Origin: Aquatica leii
Lineage: Eukaryota > Arthropoda > Insecta > Coleoptera > Lampyridae
Assembly: GCA_035610365.1 (NCBI GenBank)
Contig: CM069432.1
Coordinates: 188,589,027-188,653,026, forward strand
DNA length: 64,000 nucleotides
Direction: 5' to 3'
A model generated the notes under the pieces. It did no database searches, was not told the origin of the DNA, and worked only from the letters and a program-made list of their open reading frames with translations. Shown in pieces: positions 10,013 through 21,429 of the stretch (position 1 is its first letter; every line of letters begins with the position of its first letter). The position numbers were made by a program, and so were the translations under genes.

Positions 10013-13000
10013 CGACTGCATAAAAATGCTATAATTTAGGCAACCCACTATACTTAAAACGCCGTCTTACGAGACTTGGAGTTGGACGAATGCGCATTCA
10101 ACCTTCAGGCATTCTTTGAACGCGCGGGCTGTACAGTACACGAAAAGAAAATGCGTTGGAATAAATGCCCATAGTCAAATGACACAACAAACTTCATGTT
10201 TTCCTTTAAATAACTAAACGCAACCGAAACCATGAAAATTCAGTTAATTTAAATAATTAATTTTTTGTCAACTTAATAATAAAAAAAATTTCCGTATTTT
10301 GCATAGTTTCTGACAGTAATTGTATGTTACTGCATAGTTTGCAACAGTACAGCTTTTATATTAACTTGTTATTCTACACGGAGAGAAAAGTTTACTGTAA
10401 TAAAGCAAAAACGGCTATATTTCATGCAAATAGGCTGTTGGTTTTGAGTCATGCCGATGTACGCTTAAATAAAGCTTTCATTTTATTACAACAAATATTT
10501 TGAAAAATAATTGTATAGATTTTATAATATATCAATTTAAGAAAACATCGTTTTCTTCTATCATTCAAAAGTTGCTTAATGTGATCGTAAAGAAGAACCA
10601 TAGTTATGACAAGTACTGCTTTTTCTTATCTCTGTTGATTGTTGCGTTTTATTATAAATAGGTTTAATAGTAATAACACTTCGTATTAATTTAAGCACGC
10701 AGTGTCATAATGTTTGCTTTTGTGCAGCTTCAGAGTATGAATGATTTCAGTAACTATACACATAGTTTAAACGTATTTATTTGCTAAATTCAAAATAAAT
10801 GTGTTATATTTTTATCATCACTACAGTTTATGGTTTAATCCTAGTTTACATTAAAATTTATAATTATTGGTAGATAATATTACCGATCCAAATAATACTG
10901 TCCTTGACACCAATATGTACACGCATCAGCATTAATAGGATGTTACACTTAGAATATTAGTCGAATCTACACCATCCGAGTTAAATAATCTTCTTATAAC
11001 TTTTGGAAAGTAATTTTTTCTGTCAAAGGGTTCTCCAACTACTAAACTTTACAATCAACCCAAATTCACCTTCCTTAAATATGTCCAAATCATTTTCCGT
11101 TAGGCACACAAGGGATGTAACATCAATTTCTTGTTCTAAAAGAAAAGCAAATGCACGATAATTTCATTTCATTGCAAAAAACTAAGTCATACATGCCAAA
11201 AAATGTGCAAGCTTTGCGAGATAATTCTAACATATGACAGTGAACAATATTCAAAATCAGAGTCAATACTTACTTGTAAGTTTCTGATAGTTTCCAATCA
11301 TTCGCTAATTGATGTAGTCAGTTATAGATTATATTCTGCAAGCAACTTGTTATAAAATGATGGATCCATGTCGTATAGTTCCAAACAAAAAACTGTCGGA
11401 GTCACGGTACGGTACACGTTAATTTATCTTTGCTACAGCTTTACCAAAAAGTTTAGCACATATTGCAAACCTTAACGTAAATTAAATTGCTGATACCTTA
11501 TTTTAGATCAGCGTGGAACAAATAGTGATAACATAAATGCTTACTTGAAATGCCTACTTGTGGTTTCATAGTAATTTATTACGTACTTTAATCGCTGATA
11601 TGATTTCTTATAATAATTAGTTGAATTTGATTAATTTGTAGTCTTAATTTTAACAAAAACTTTTTACTTGTATCATAATTATGAATGATTTAATAAAAAC
11701 ATGTTTGGATTGCAATAAGAAATTTAATTTAAGTTTTAGAACATGTAGGTTTAATTTTATTTGAATGTGAATCAATTTTAGAAAAAAAGCAAATGCTTTA
11801 AATATGAAATTGTAATGATTAAATTCAGCATAATATTTCTCTCCGTGTATTATCTTGACGCTTCGTCCCTTTTTCATTTATTTTCTATTTCTCATTACTT
11901 CAATTCGACCGTCACTTATTACGGTTTAAACAATCACTGTTTGCTTGTTACTTATTTAATTTAATGTATTTATCCATGAATGTGTTGAGTTTACTTTCAT
12001 GAACTTATGTTGTCTCAGTTGCATCACATGTCAGGTGACATACAATTACAGACTACTTTCAGTGTTACTATTTTGAACTTTGGTATAGCCAATATTTATC
12101 TCTTCAGTACGACAAGGACAGTTGAGGAGCTGCATGTAACATACGCTTATGTTCATCGATAAATAGTTTTTGTAAAATGTTTTAATAAGATCACAAAATG
12201 TTAAATCAGAATACTGCAATCTGTCACTAGCCGTCAGCAAACTATCATTCTTCAGAAAAGATCTTAAACTGACTATATTGTTTGCTTTAAACAAAATAGA
12301 ATGTTGCGTAAGAGTAAAAAATTTCTAATCCCAATTCGTATTTCTGTACCTTTCTTATAACACGTATTAATGCTTTATGTATATCTGCAACACTAAGATG
12401 GTGATAATGATGATCCGTCTGTCTTACGACAGTTAGCTGTAACTTTTAAAGAACACGCTGTTAAGTGTATTAATTTAGTATAGTAATACAGCGAACTACA
12501 CTTTTCTATTTTGTTAAGATTGTCAAATTGAACAACGTATAACGTAAGTATCTTCAAACCGTTTTAGTTTTAAAACAAAAGTCACTTAAAAAAAGCGAGA
12601 TCATTTTGTAATACCATACATTATATTAAACAGTATATTAAATTGTAATGTTGACATTTTAGTTTATGTAGTTGTAATGTGAAAACCATGTAATTTAACA
12701 TAAAGCGCAGAAGCTTTTGATCTTATAGGTAATGTTTTCATATAGGCGTTCATTTTAAAAGTACTTCTAAAAAGCACATTTATATTTAATCACCTCATGG
12801 GTAAATCGCCTCTTCTCTCATTTTTACTTATAAATTGTTCATACAGTATTCATAAGCACAAATTTTAATTCAAAACATATACTACTCCTATATAAAGATA
12901 GTCCTCCATTCTTCTAGTAAATACATTAAGAAGCAACAGGTTTCCGTTTCAATAAAAATTTCAACGAATTAAATTAAAATTAAACGAAAGTCTTTTTGAC

Positions 13001-15238
13001 GTTGGTTAAATAAACAAAATTTAACGTTTTTCTTTTTACAGTAAATTACAAAATTAAATTCATCATATTTATGCCATCGACAGACTTTTCTTTACCAATT
13101 GAAAATGTTAGCGGGGACCTAGAAGTGTTTTCGATTGGAATTTATATTCGAAGGCGGAAATACATGAAGATCGATATCATTTACGACACAAACACGTCAA
13201 GATATACCATAAAAGCGAATTTACATATTCAAAAAAGAACGTTTCAAACGAAAAAAAGAAGCAAAATCGTTTGCATGATGCATGTATGAAATATGTTATA
13301 GAATTGATTTTTCTTTAAAGTGGAGAAGTGGGATCCTTTTTTTGTAAACATTGTTCGTTTTTATCCTTGTTTTATCTGCATACGCTTAGTTAGATAATGG
13401 TTAATCCAAAACGTTCCTGCTGACTTTTACAATATGGTGCGCGTTATTTAAAATCTCTATTTTATATTCATAGTGTTATGAATATTTAACAGCAATAAAC
13501 GCGAGGTATACAAATTTCAAGCTAAAATATCAAATTTAAAATTCATCGAGTTAAAAAGTGTTTAAGTAGTAAAAAAAAGAAAAATATTAAGGATATAGAA
13601 AATAAAAGTTTGTTAAGGTCGGTCGAGTGTCGGTAGCAATGTAACTTCCGTTAAGGGACTGCGTTTCCGGGAGGCAAACATTGCTAAATTCACTTAGAGT
13701 TTAAGCTGATTTGATAAGCAGTAGCAATGCCGGAAGCGAACAACAGCAATGTGTTGGCAACTCGGCCTGTAATGTGGTATCTAACTGTTGTCTGGCTAAT
13801 GAAATTTTCGTTGAGGAATTTGTTAATTATGCAACAAGTACTAGAATCTTGAACCTCGCAAAACTTACAAAAGCTTACATCATTTAGCTTGATGCACTAA
13901 TTAAACCTGTACATACATATATAACTTTTATTTAATATTTGTTTCGGAAAAGTTATCGCAAAATTTCACACGTCGCTCAAAATTAAACCTGTCATAAACT
14001 TATAAATAATGAAGAACATAAATCAACATGATCCCTTAGTGCATAAACTATTGATAGACTTTATATTGGAGCAAAAAATCGACAAAAAATTGATGCGTCA
14101 TTAAAAAAGCGGATGCTTAATAAATTAGAAAGTAGAACGGTTCGTGTTTAAGTAATTTGTTAAAAGCGGCGTATTTAAAGCAACTAATAAAAAAACAAAT
14201 CAATCGACGGATGTTCATAAAATAAATAAGAATAAAACTACTTTACTTATTTTGGCGCATATTAAAGTTAGATGAAATAAAACGAAATATTTTGTTATAG
14301 AATATTATCGACTACTGCAGTCCACACGTGTGTACCTTAAGACTAAACCGAAAGGATCCCTTTGTAGATTATGAGTTTGTTTTCGAGAAGAAGCTAAGAC
14401 CTGCGGGCAATAAGGCAAGTTCCCTTTTCATGTTTATGTGCTTTACATGTTAAATCTGGTCCAAGCATTGGGTAAACTTATTACAGACGTATGAAGACCT
14501 GAATACGTATGTACTTTGTACAGCCTACAAACGAAAAGAATATCGTTTATTTTAACTAATAATAGATATAGTGTTATTTCTATCTATTTGCTACTATTTA
14601 ATTGGCTTCTAATTATCTGATTATACAAAACTTCCAATAAACATACATATATCTAATATTTTCGAAAAACTTACATTTTTACATGGGTTGTATAAATAAT
14701 ATTTTATACATACTAACTTTTATGTCAAACGTAATATGTACATACTAAGTATTTACAACATTAAAAAAATCTTTTGAACTAATCACTACACATACATAAC
14801 GTCTATATAAACAATAAGGATTCATATGTAGAATAATAAATAACTGACATTTGATTGAACTTGCTATAAATTACAGACACAAGTCATTTGTGAATGATAA
14901 CATATAATTCTTGTTGCAGAATAAATTGAATAATAGCATAAAATCACTCTAGATTGGCCAATCTAATCTTTAGATTTTTAAGAATTTATGCTAATATGAC
15001 AAATCACATTGCTTTAAAAATAACTAATCAAGCGTACCTTAGCAACCTCATATTAAGTCGCCATTTAAAACGTGAAGTACAACAAATAATTGATGGATGT
15101 TAGTAGCTATAGTATTGAATTTACTGTCGAAAAAATCAAAATACTCAAATTTATACATTTATGGAATGAAGACAATCTAATATAATTACTATTTAATAAA
15201 CAAGGTTGTTAATGATAGCGATTAATAATCGAGAGATT
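10013..15238. other. Unassigned AT-rich stretch
   Basis: No coding region, RNA gene or repeat could be identified. The longest frames (72 aa at 13071-13289, 82 aa minus at 12046-12294) have no recognisable domain or start context. The block could be host intergenic or intronic DNA or decayed elements. Confidence 0.45.
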
Positions 15239-15276
15239 TTAACGCCGTGAACGAGTGTAGCAAGCGAACGCGTTAA
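15239..15276. repeat. GC-rich imperfect palindrome
   Basis: TTAACGCCGTGAACGAG faces CAAGCGAACGCGTTAA around a short centre. It is notably GC-rich for this window. Its right side is followed by an unrecognised 81-aa frame (15292-15537). It resembles the structured end of a mobile element, but no partner end was found. Confidence 0.5.
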
Positions 15277-16254
15277 TAGTGTAGAGATTATTTGTCGCGA
15301 ATTAACAAACAAATCAGTTTTAAAGTTTTTCGGTTAGAGACCGGAAAAGTCTCTAAAAAAACCACATATAGAATGCCGTTTCGAGCATTTTATAAACTTA
15401 GCAGCATTTTTTGTAATAAAATAACAACATTTAGAAAAGATAAGAAACTAAAAAACCACAAAATTGTGCATACATTGTATTTCAAATTAATTTTGATATC
15501 GTGCCATAAAATGCTGCCATCTATCATTAATAATTGATGATTTAGGGCTTTTGGCAACAGAGCTCAAAAACTGTTTATTTCGCCATTTTAGTTGTCATTT
15601 TGTCTGTGAAAATTTAGTGTTTCTTAGTATATTTATATTGGTAAGTTTTTATTATAAAAACGTGTTTAGTTTTACATTTGATGTTTCCTACAGAAAATTG
15701 TAGTGTAGTGTAGTGTATAGTCGTCTGTTTAACTCAAACTTGTGTGATTTTGTGTACGTTGACTTGATCCAATTGAGTATTTGTACTTATCTATTCGTAT
15801 TCAAAGCCAGAATTTGCCAAACGTAAGGCAACCATTGTAAGCGTACACTTCTCAAAAGTTCGAGAGTAATATTACTGAAAAGCATGATTACTAGCTACCT
15901 ACGATAAAGAACTTCAGATCTGAAGTAAGTCTTATGTTATTATACTAATTTAAAGGTTCACATCTCGCTTACCGAGAGTTACATTTCGTGACTGCATGTA
16001 ACTGTTAATGCTTGGATCAATTTCGTTTTGTGTTATTATGGTTTAATTATTAATTGCTCCTGAATGAAATTTATACATTGATTGTTACTGTTTATCCAGT
16101 TTAGCTTATAAAGCATTTATTTTTCTATTGTTACCTGTTGGAAAACAGTGATAGTTTGTTATCGAGAAGAAAATATATCAAGCAATTTGTTACGATCTAT
16201 CGTTGACAGTTGTTTGCTTTTCTCCCAACTCTTCGACATTGAGTTAATATGTAC
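15277..16254. other. No firmly recognisable feature
   Basis: Contains the unrecognised frame 15292-15537, a short GTGTA repeat at about 15700-15718, and a good splice-donor-like TTGGTAAGTT at about 15639. The donor could belong to the leader of the YqaJ-type gene that follows, but no supporting exon structure is visible. Confidence 0.35.
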
Positions 16255-16590
16255 CCTTGATGTCTCCAAGTTAAGAACTCTGCCGGTACGGGGATTAAAG
16301 TTGGTAACAGATGAATAAAATTTGCGAAATTAGAATATAGACAATTTGAATTGAATCGTAGACACAAATATCACTATCAAGTGCAAGGTCAGTTAAAAAT
16401 TACTGATAGAGAATAGTGTTACTTTTGTGTATGGAGTCTACTCGGGTTATTAGTGGAAAAAATTAAAAGACACACTAACTTTTGGGAGAATATGTTGCCA
16501 AAATTAAAGAAGTTTTACTTTTAAAGTCTTCTACCAGAGCTTGTGGATTCACAGCATCCAAAAGAATTACATATTAAGGAATTACACATA
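16255..16590 (+). pseudogene. YqaJ-type viral recombinase (exonuclease) domain fragment
   Basis: Stitching two frames gives SKLRTLPVRGLK, then YRQFELNRRHKYHYQVQGQL, then KITDRE, a short bridge, and FWENMLPKLKKFYF, a stop, LLPELVDSQHP. The H-Y-x-Q-V-Q-G-Q-L core followed by L-P-E-L-V-D is the pattern of YqaJ/lambda-exonuclease-like proteins predicted in many insect genomes. Such domains degrade DNA ends and belong to the PD-(D/E)XK fold; the acidic residues expected upstream are not visible here. The piece is short, contains stops and has no neighbour of the same family. It is most likely a decayed fragment. The call rests on recall of the family pattern. Confidence 0.5.
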
Positions 16591-17030
16591 AATTAAATAT
16601 TAATTGAAGCGTATACATAAAATAGAAAGAGTATCGATGTATTTGCTAACTAATAATACGTTTATGATGGTTCAAAGATTCAATCAAAATCATTCTATAT
16701 TTTTGTGTATAAGTATTTTTTCTTTCCTCATTGGTTCAAAAATGACATAATTTAATCTTCTTTTGTAAAACAATAAGACTTGGTATTTTTCTAATATTGA
16801 TACAGAACATTAGAATGTGAAACAACCTTTATTCCCTATAAATCCTTTTTATGACAAATTAATATTTTTATTGATTTAATTTAGCATTTTAACTATACAA
16901 CAAAAAATAAATACGAGAAACGAAAATTTGTTACGATCAGCTAGATATTAGTGAGGTTATATGCAAAACTAAACACTGTTGCCAGATTTTACATGAACAG
17001 AGTTTAATTAATGAGTTTTCTATGTCTCCT

Positions 17031-17336
17031 CTCTTCCTTACAGAGCCACAATTAAACACTCAAACTGCACTATCAAGCATGAGTCGACAAAAATTAAGGA
17101 AACTCACGGGACTAATTACAAGGTACTGTGGAATGGAACTGCAAATAAGCCCTCTATGCCGCGGATGCTTGGAGGACAACGATACTACGCAGCATCTGCT
17201 GTGCAAATGCGAAGCGTATCAAATGCAACGCACAACGATTCTCGGAAAACCAAAGCTAACCGATGATGAGTTGAAAAAAGCCCCTTGGAATAAACTTCTG
17301 GACTTCATTGACGAAACAGAACTGATGAGGGAGTAA
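17031..17336 (+). pseudogene. LINE ORF2 C-terminus (post-RNase H region)
   Basis: The open frame from 17022 encodes SRQKLRKLTGLITRYCGMEL followed by SPLCRGCLED and QHLLCKC, a C-x2-C...H-x4-C arrangement. It then reads RTTILGKPKLTDDELKK, PWNKLLDFI and a stop. This is the terminal segment of Jockey/R1-like LINE polyproteins after RNase H. The ATG and first residues (MSP) come from the target duplication, not from the element, so the frame looks like a small gene by accident. Upstream endonuclease, reverse transcriptase and RNase H are absent. Any expression would depend on host sequence. Confidence 0.8.
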
Positions 17337-17422
17337 AAAATCTAAGGTGCACAAAAGGACCAAGGAGACCGCAGTGCAGGAGCGCTAGACGAACCACCTC
17401 TTGAAATAAATAAGTAAAAAAA
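17031..17422 (+). mobile_element. 5'-truncated non-LTR retrotransposon (LINE) 3' end
   Basis: The insert is flanked by the 9-bp direct repeat ATGTCTCCT (17022-17030 and 17423-17431) and ends in an A-rich tail (AAATAAATAAGTAAAAAAAA). Both are hallmarks of target-primed reverse transcription. It carries the last part of the LINE polyprotein and a short 3' UTR (17337-17415). Confidence 0.88.
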
Positions 17423-17431
17423 ATGTCTCCT

Positions 17432-18110
17432 TTTTTATTGTTATACAGATATCTCTCTTATCTTTTATCAGCTTTCAGAAAGAAATTTACCTGTCCAAGT
17501 ATACCTAAACTAGTTGTACCTTACAAGGCTTTCAGTACACACGCTATTAGACGAAAAGTTACCTCTGATTGAAAATCTGGCTTTCGCTTGTTTTTTAGTG
17601 GATTGTCAAAATGTGTTTTGAATATCATGTATACAGGTATGTATTTTATTATATATTTTACATTTACCTGTTATCTTACGATACTTCCCTACAAAAATTA
17701 TTTTGTTGGGGTGATGCACTTTCTGTCATTTATAATAGAAATTAAAACAGAAGTAATCATATACAGAAACGCTTAAGTTTGCTAGCAAAATGTTTCAAAT
17801 AAAATTTATGAAGGCATACCTTTACTTCTACTGTGTATCTTTTTTAGCTGCAAAAAAGTGCAAAACATTACATTTTTTTTGTTCAGATATGCATCACTTT
17901 AAAAATGAAGAGCTCTTTAAATTGTGGCATCAACAAAGTGATATTAATAAAAAGCAAACTGCTATTTGTTTTTAGATTCGTACGACGATTAGAGAAAATA
18001 ACTATAATAAAAATAATTTTAATATTCAAAAAAAAGTTTTTGTGCTAATGTTGGCAGTCTGCACGACAATATGCTAAAAAAAATTTGGCAATGATTCTAA
18101 AAAAAGTATA
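17432..18110. other. No recognisable feature
   Basis: Two 61-62-aa frames (17588-17776, 17790-17975) have no recognisable motif. The second may belong to the decayed 5' part of the transposase-like relic that follows. Confidence 0.4.
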
Positions 18111-18130
18111 AGCAAATTTGTAAATGTAAA

Positions 18131-19256
18131 TTGGCTTGTAGACCAGCTGATATACAAGTCACAAAAACTGTTACAGAAGTTTCCCTACAAAATTTAGTAG
18201 AGCACACAATTAAGCTTATTGTTGAGCTTCAAAAGAAGGTAATACTACAGGCAATGAATAACGAAACAATAATGAACATAGATATTATATTTAGTTATAG
18301 TTTTGATGGAATTCTGCTTATAAACAAAAATTTAACGCAAAAACAGTATATAATACCAGTTGTGTCTTTAAGAATGAAAATTAAGAACACTATTTTGTGG
18401 AATAATAGAACTCTTCAGTCATCACGATTTTGTAGACCTTTAAAACTAGAATTTAGCAAAGAAACGCAGCAATACATTCTTCAAGAAACAAATAACGTAC
18501 ACTTACTTGTAGTTAATTTGTCAGAAAATAAATCTCTACAAATTAAGCTTCTTTTAGCTATGACACTTGTTTTTTGAATGTGTAAAAATTTCTTAGAGAA
18601 TTCTATTTTTGAAATGGCACGTACAAAAAGAAGAAAAAACAATTTTTGAAAATCTTTAATCCACAGTAGGTTTTTGAAAGAAAAGGGCCTTAACGTTGAC
18701 AAACCCAAATCGGATGGAGCAGGTAACACAAATGATGGGAACACCGCTTGCCGAGCTTTTAGCAATTTTATGGTTTTTGCTAAAGTTACTGGATGTTAAT
18801 TTAAAGCTTATAGGTAATATGCACATAATTTTAATTGCATTGTCATGCTAACATATAATAAATAAAGAAAAATTTGAAGAACATTGTTTCCTTCTGCAAG
18901 TATTTAGCACAAAAAATATTCCTTTTGTTATGGCACACAATCGACAAATAATTAAAAACAACATTCTCCCTTAGAATATCTTAGCGAAGAAGCATCAAAA
19001 TCCAGAAATAAATTCTACAAATATGATAGAGAATTTAGTTCAAAGAATAACCACAAAAACACCATGCAAGATGGTTTTAATGGAGGAATGGACACTTGGT
19101 ATCAGAATTGGGAAACAGAAAAAAAATATTCCGAAAGAAGTATTAGATTTACTTAAAGAACCAAATATTCCTATAACTGATTCATCTCCAGAAAATAAAG
19201 TAGACAAAGAAAAAAAAAAGAAAAAGTGTTTGATTTTTATTATTTGGACAATTTAG
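18131..19256 (+). pseudogene. Transposase-like protein of an unnamed insect family, decayed
   Basis: Several frames read in order: LQNLVEHTIKLIVELQ, SYSFDGILL, VVSLRMKIKNT, LWNNRTLQSSRFCRPLKLEF with KET (18131-18577). After a break come GLNVDKPKSDGAGNTNDGNT (about 18690-18750), ASKSRNKFYKYDREFSSKN (about 18995-19050) and KNIPKEVLDLLKEPNIP (to 19170). I recall this set of blocks in predicted proteins scattered in many copies in insect genomes, which suggests a mobile element. I cannot name the superfamily or identify catalytic residues. A cysteine cluster expected in the gap is missing, probably deleted. There are at least three frame changes. Confidence 0.5.
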
Positions 19257-19300
19257 AATTAGAAACAAAAATTGATTAATACAAATGTGTACATAAATTG

Positions 19301-19323
19301 ATATATATATACATATATATATA
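19301..19323. repeat. (AT)n microsatellite
   Basis: An imperfect run of AT dinucleotides. Confidence 0.8.
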
Positions 19324-19689
19324 GTATTTACTTAAATTTGGTAATGTTTTTATCTATCTACCCCAATTTAATGAAACTTATATATTGTAATGTAATTATA
19401 TAGTAATTATTATGGAAATGTGAATAAAAATATATATAAAATATCTAATCAAAACAGTTCAAATTAAATAATATAGTATGTATTTTCCGTTATATAATTG
19501 TGTTTAAGTTTCTTGTTCATTTATATAAAATAAAAAAATGTCGTCTTCTAAGCTTTATTTTTTGTTAATTTACGACAATAACATACTCTGTTGTGTAAAC
19601 CTGTATGAGTATTTATTAATTTTTAGGACATTTTCAAAACAAATTTTTTTATCTAGTAAATAATATTAAATTGCTGAGAAGCTTTAAAT

Positions 19690-19880
19690 GCAAGCATTTT
19701 TGAAATTAGATAGCTTATCACGGTGGCGTTCACATAAACTTTTTATAGGGGGTTCTACCACAAAATTTAAAGAAACTACTGAAACTTATTCCAAAAAAAA
19801 TTTTAATTATAAAACCAATATGATGCTTTTTAGAATAAAACAAAAGCTAACGTATTTTGGCCAGGAAAACGGGTCGTAGA
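19690..19880 (-). pseudogene. Probable DDE_Tnp_4 core fragment (second part of the THAP transposase)
   Basis: Minus-strand frames give FSWPKYV, then KKHHIGFI, FFGISFSSFFKFCGRTPY and KKFM. The arrangement, with spacing, resembles the YKxHNTxK...GISPSG...GGRxxDK region of DDE_Tnp_4 transposases. It follows the THAP and helix-turn-helix parts at 21430-22240 on the same strand, separated by the inverted-repeat-bounded recombinase unit. Translation needs several frame changes, so the match is suggestive only. Confidence 0.4.
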
Positions 19881-19881
19881 A

Positions 19882-19990
19882 ACCACTGTGCAGTGGTTAA
19901 TAATGAAATATTATTTACCTGCGCTTAAAAAAGTTCTACTTCAAAACTACTATTATATGTAATAATTAAAACCCATACAACTAGTAGTCG
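19882..19990 (+). repeat. Left inverted arm of the recombinase unit
   Basis: Pairs with 21241-21336. It begins with an 18-nt palindrome, AACCACTGTGCAGTGGTT (19881-19898). Confidence 0.6.
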
Positions 19991-20149
19991 AAAAAAAAAT
20001 TATTATATTGATATACATTGATAGTTACATTAAAGATATCTTGAGCATTTATATATTGTAGTGTTGTGTGTGTCGAAATCAAATTCCAACTGTGAAGCAT
20101 TAGAGCATCTAGGTAAATCAAAACTAGTTTACTAATACGTAAACATTCG

Positions 20150-21041
20150 AGAAACTTATTTCTTTTAAAGACGTGTCAACATAACCCTCAGCAACAGCAG
20201 ATGGCTTCCTTCCACTGTGGTCAAGTCCCCGCCACAATTTGCGCTTGATCGTCGAAAACAGTGCCCAATGTTGCAATGTTTTTGTACACCTTTCCCATTA
20301 TGTTATGTTATGTTATTATGATACCGATTGGGCTATTAATACAATAACCGTTACAATAAGTTATGAATAATCGTTTATGAGAAACGTTTTTGGGTCGTAA
20401 ATTAACATATTTTTTATTAACTCAATCCATTCTTTATAAGTTATCGCAAACATGTGTGGCATTTTTAGTTTAAGGTACAGTGACAATGATAGGATCAACT
20501 TTATATGCAACGTCGTCTATGAACATGTTCGTTAATTCTTCTAGTCTGTGTACACCGTTCTAACTAATTATCAAGTTAACCTAAATTGAATACCATTACT
20601 TAGCTGTGATATATAAACATACAAAGTACACCTACTTCCATTGCCAGGGATATTTTATCATCTGCTTCTCGTATAAAATTATTAATATCCGTTTCTTCTA
20701 GAATCTTAAACTATAACCGTCAAATGATTGTTTTAATAAAGCCTGCAATTTATTAGATTTGGAGATGTCTACAGCTTCTTATGTACTTAAAGATGACTTT
20801 AACATGGAATAGGTTTTGTCTATAGAGCAAATACTTTATATTTTTTACGTTGCAACTCAAAATATGCAAATAAAACGTTTCCTGGCATTGCACCTACTTT
20901 ATTTTGGATGCGCTATTTTTCAAATTTACTGTATTGCTCTTCATAATGCAGACGAGAATTGTTAGGCAAACAGCTGTTCACAGTATTTTTAGCAATTTCT
21001 CGTGTTTTAGGTGGAGTGCATAAAACATTTGCTTCGCTCAT
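20150..21041 (-). pseudogene. Crypton-type tyrosine recombinase, decayed
   Basis: The minus frame starts at ATG 21041: MSEANVLCTPPK, then YEEQYSKFEK, a stop, NVLFAYFEL. This is the N-terminal SAM-like core-binding pattern of insect recombinases. Further on come LEELTNMFIDDV, VDPIIVTVP and LRPKNVSHKRLFITYCNGYC. The catalytic end is visible: GHCFRRSSA at about 20240-20267 carries His-x-x-Arg, and AEGYVDTSL at about 20165-20190 carries the nucleophile Tyr (codon 20181-20183). These enzymes cut and rejoin DNA through a covalent phosphotyrosine. At least four stops or frameshifts exist, and the first catalytic Arg was not located. No DNA-binding zinc domain is seen downstream. Confidence 0.72.
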
Positions 21042-21240
21042 TTTTAATTATTGTTTAAGAAAAAAAAAGGAAATCCGACTACTCAAAATTCAATCTTTTT
21101 TAAATTTCACAGTTCCACCAAACATTAATTAAAATTGCAAAATAAAAAAAAAAGTGTGAAAAACTTGTTTCATAAGGCCTTATTTCGCATTTGTCCTTGA
21201 GAAACTTTTATGAAACGTGTTTTTAATATACTATTTTCCA

Positions 21241-21336
21241 CAACTAGTTGTATAGGCTTTCATATAATAGTAAGTTGTGAGGTGGCAGTTTTTTAACTGC
21301 AGGTGAATAATATTTTATTATTAGCAGCTGTAGTGA
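21241..21336 (-). repeat. Right inverted arm of the recombinase unit
   Basis: Reverse complement, with mismatches and small gaps, of 19882-19990. Confidence 0.6.
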
Positions 21337-21429
21337 AAACCAAACCAAAAGAGGATCAACACAAAAACACATTTATGCATAATTCCGACTCTTTTGTCGC
21401 GATTAGACTATAGAAGCGTACAAACAGTT

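Larger units (their letters stand above)
19881..21337 (-). mobile_element. Inverted-repeat-bounded unit carrying a tyrosine recombinase
   Basis: Left arm 19882-19990 and right arm 21241-21336 are imperfect reverse complements. Examples are ACCTGCGCTTAAAAAAG against ACCTGCAGTTAAAAAAC, CTACTATTATATG against TTACTATTATATG, and CATACAACTAGT against TATACAACTAGT. Between them lies a single minus-strand tyrosine recombinase relic. The unit separates THAP/helix-turn-helix coding sequence from probable DDE coding sequence, so it appears to have entered as one piece. No target duplication is evident. Crypton elements, the usual home of such recombinases, lack inverted repeats, so the arms may instead come from another DNA transposon. 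Confidence 0.5.

Noticed and set aside
13071-13289. Host exon preceded by a polypyrimidine-AG tract
   Set aside because: The TTTTTACAG at about 13033 is acceptor-like, but no domain, donor site or neighbouring exon supports a gene.
17022-17030. ATG start of a small gene
   Set aside because: The ATG is part of the 9-bp target duplication of the LINE insertion; the frame is a truncated LINE end.
19688-19879. 63-aa plus-strand reading frame
   Set aside because: The opposite strand gives a better explanation as part of the DDE_Tnp_4 relic.
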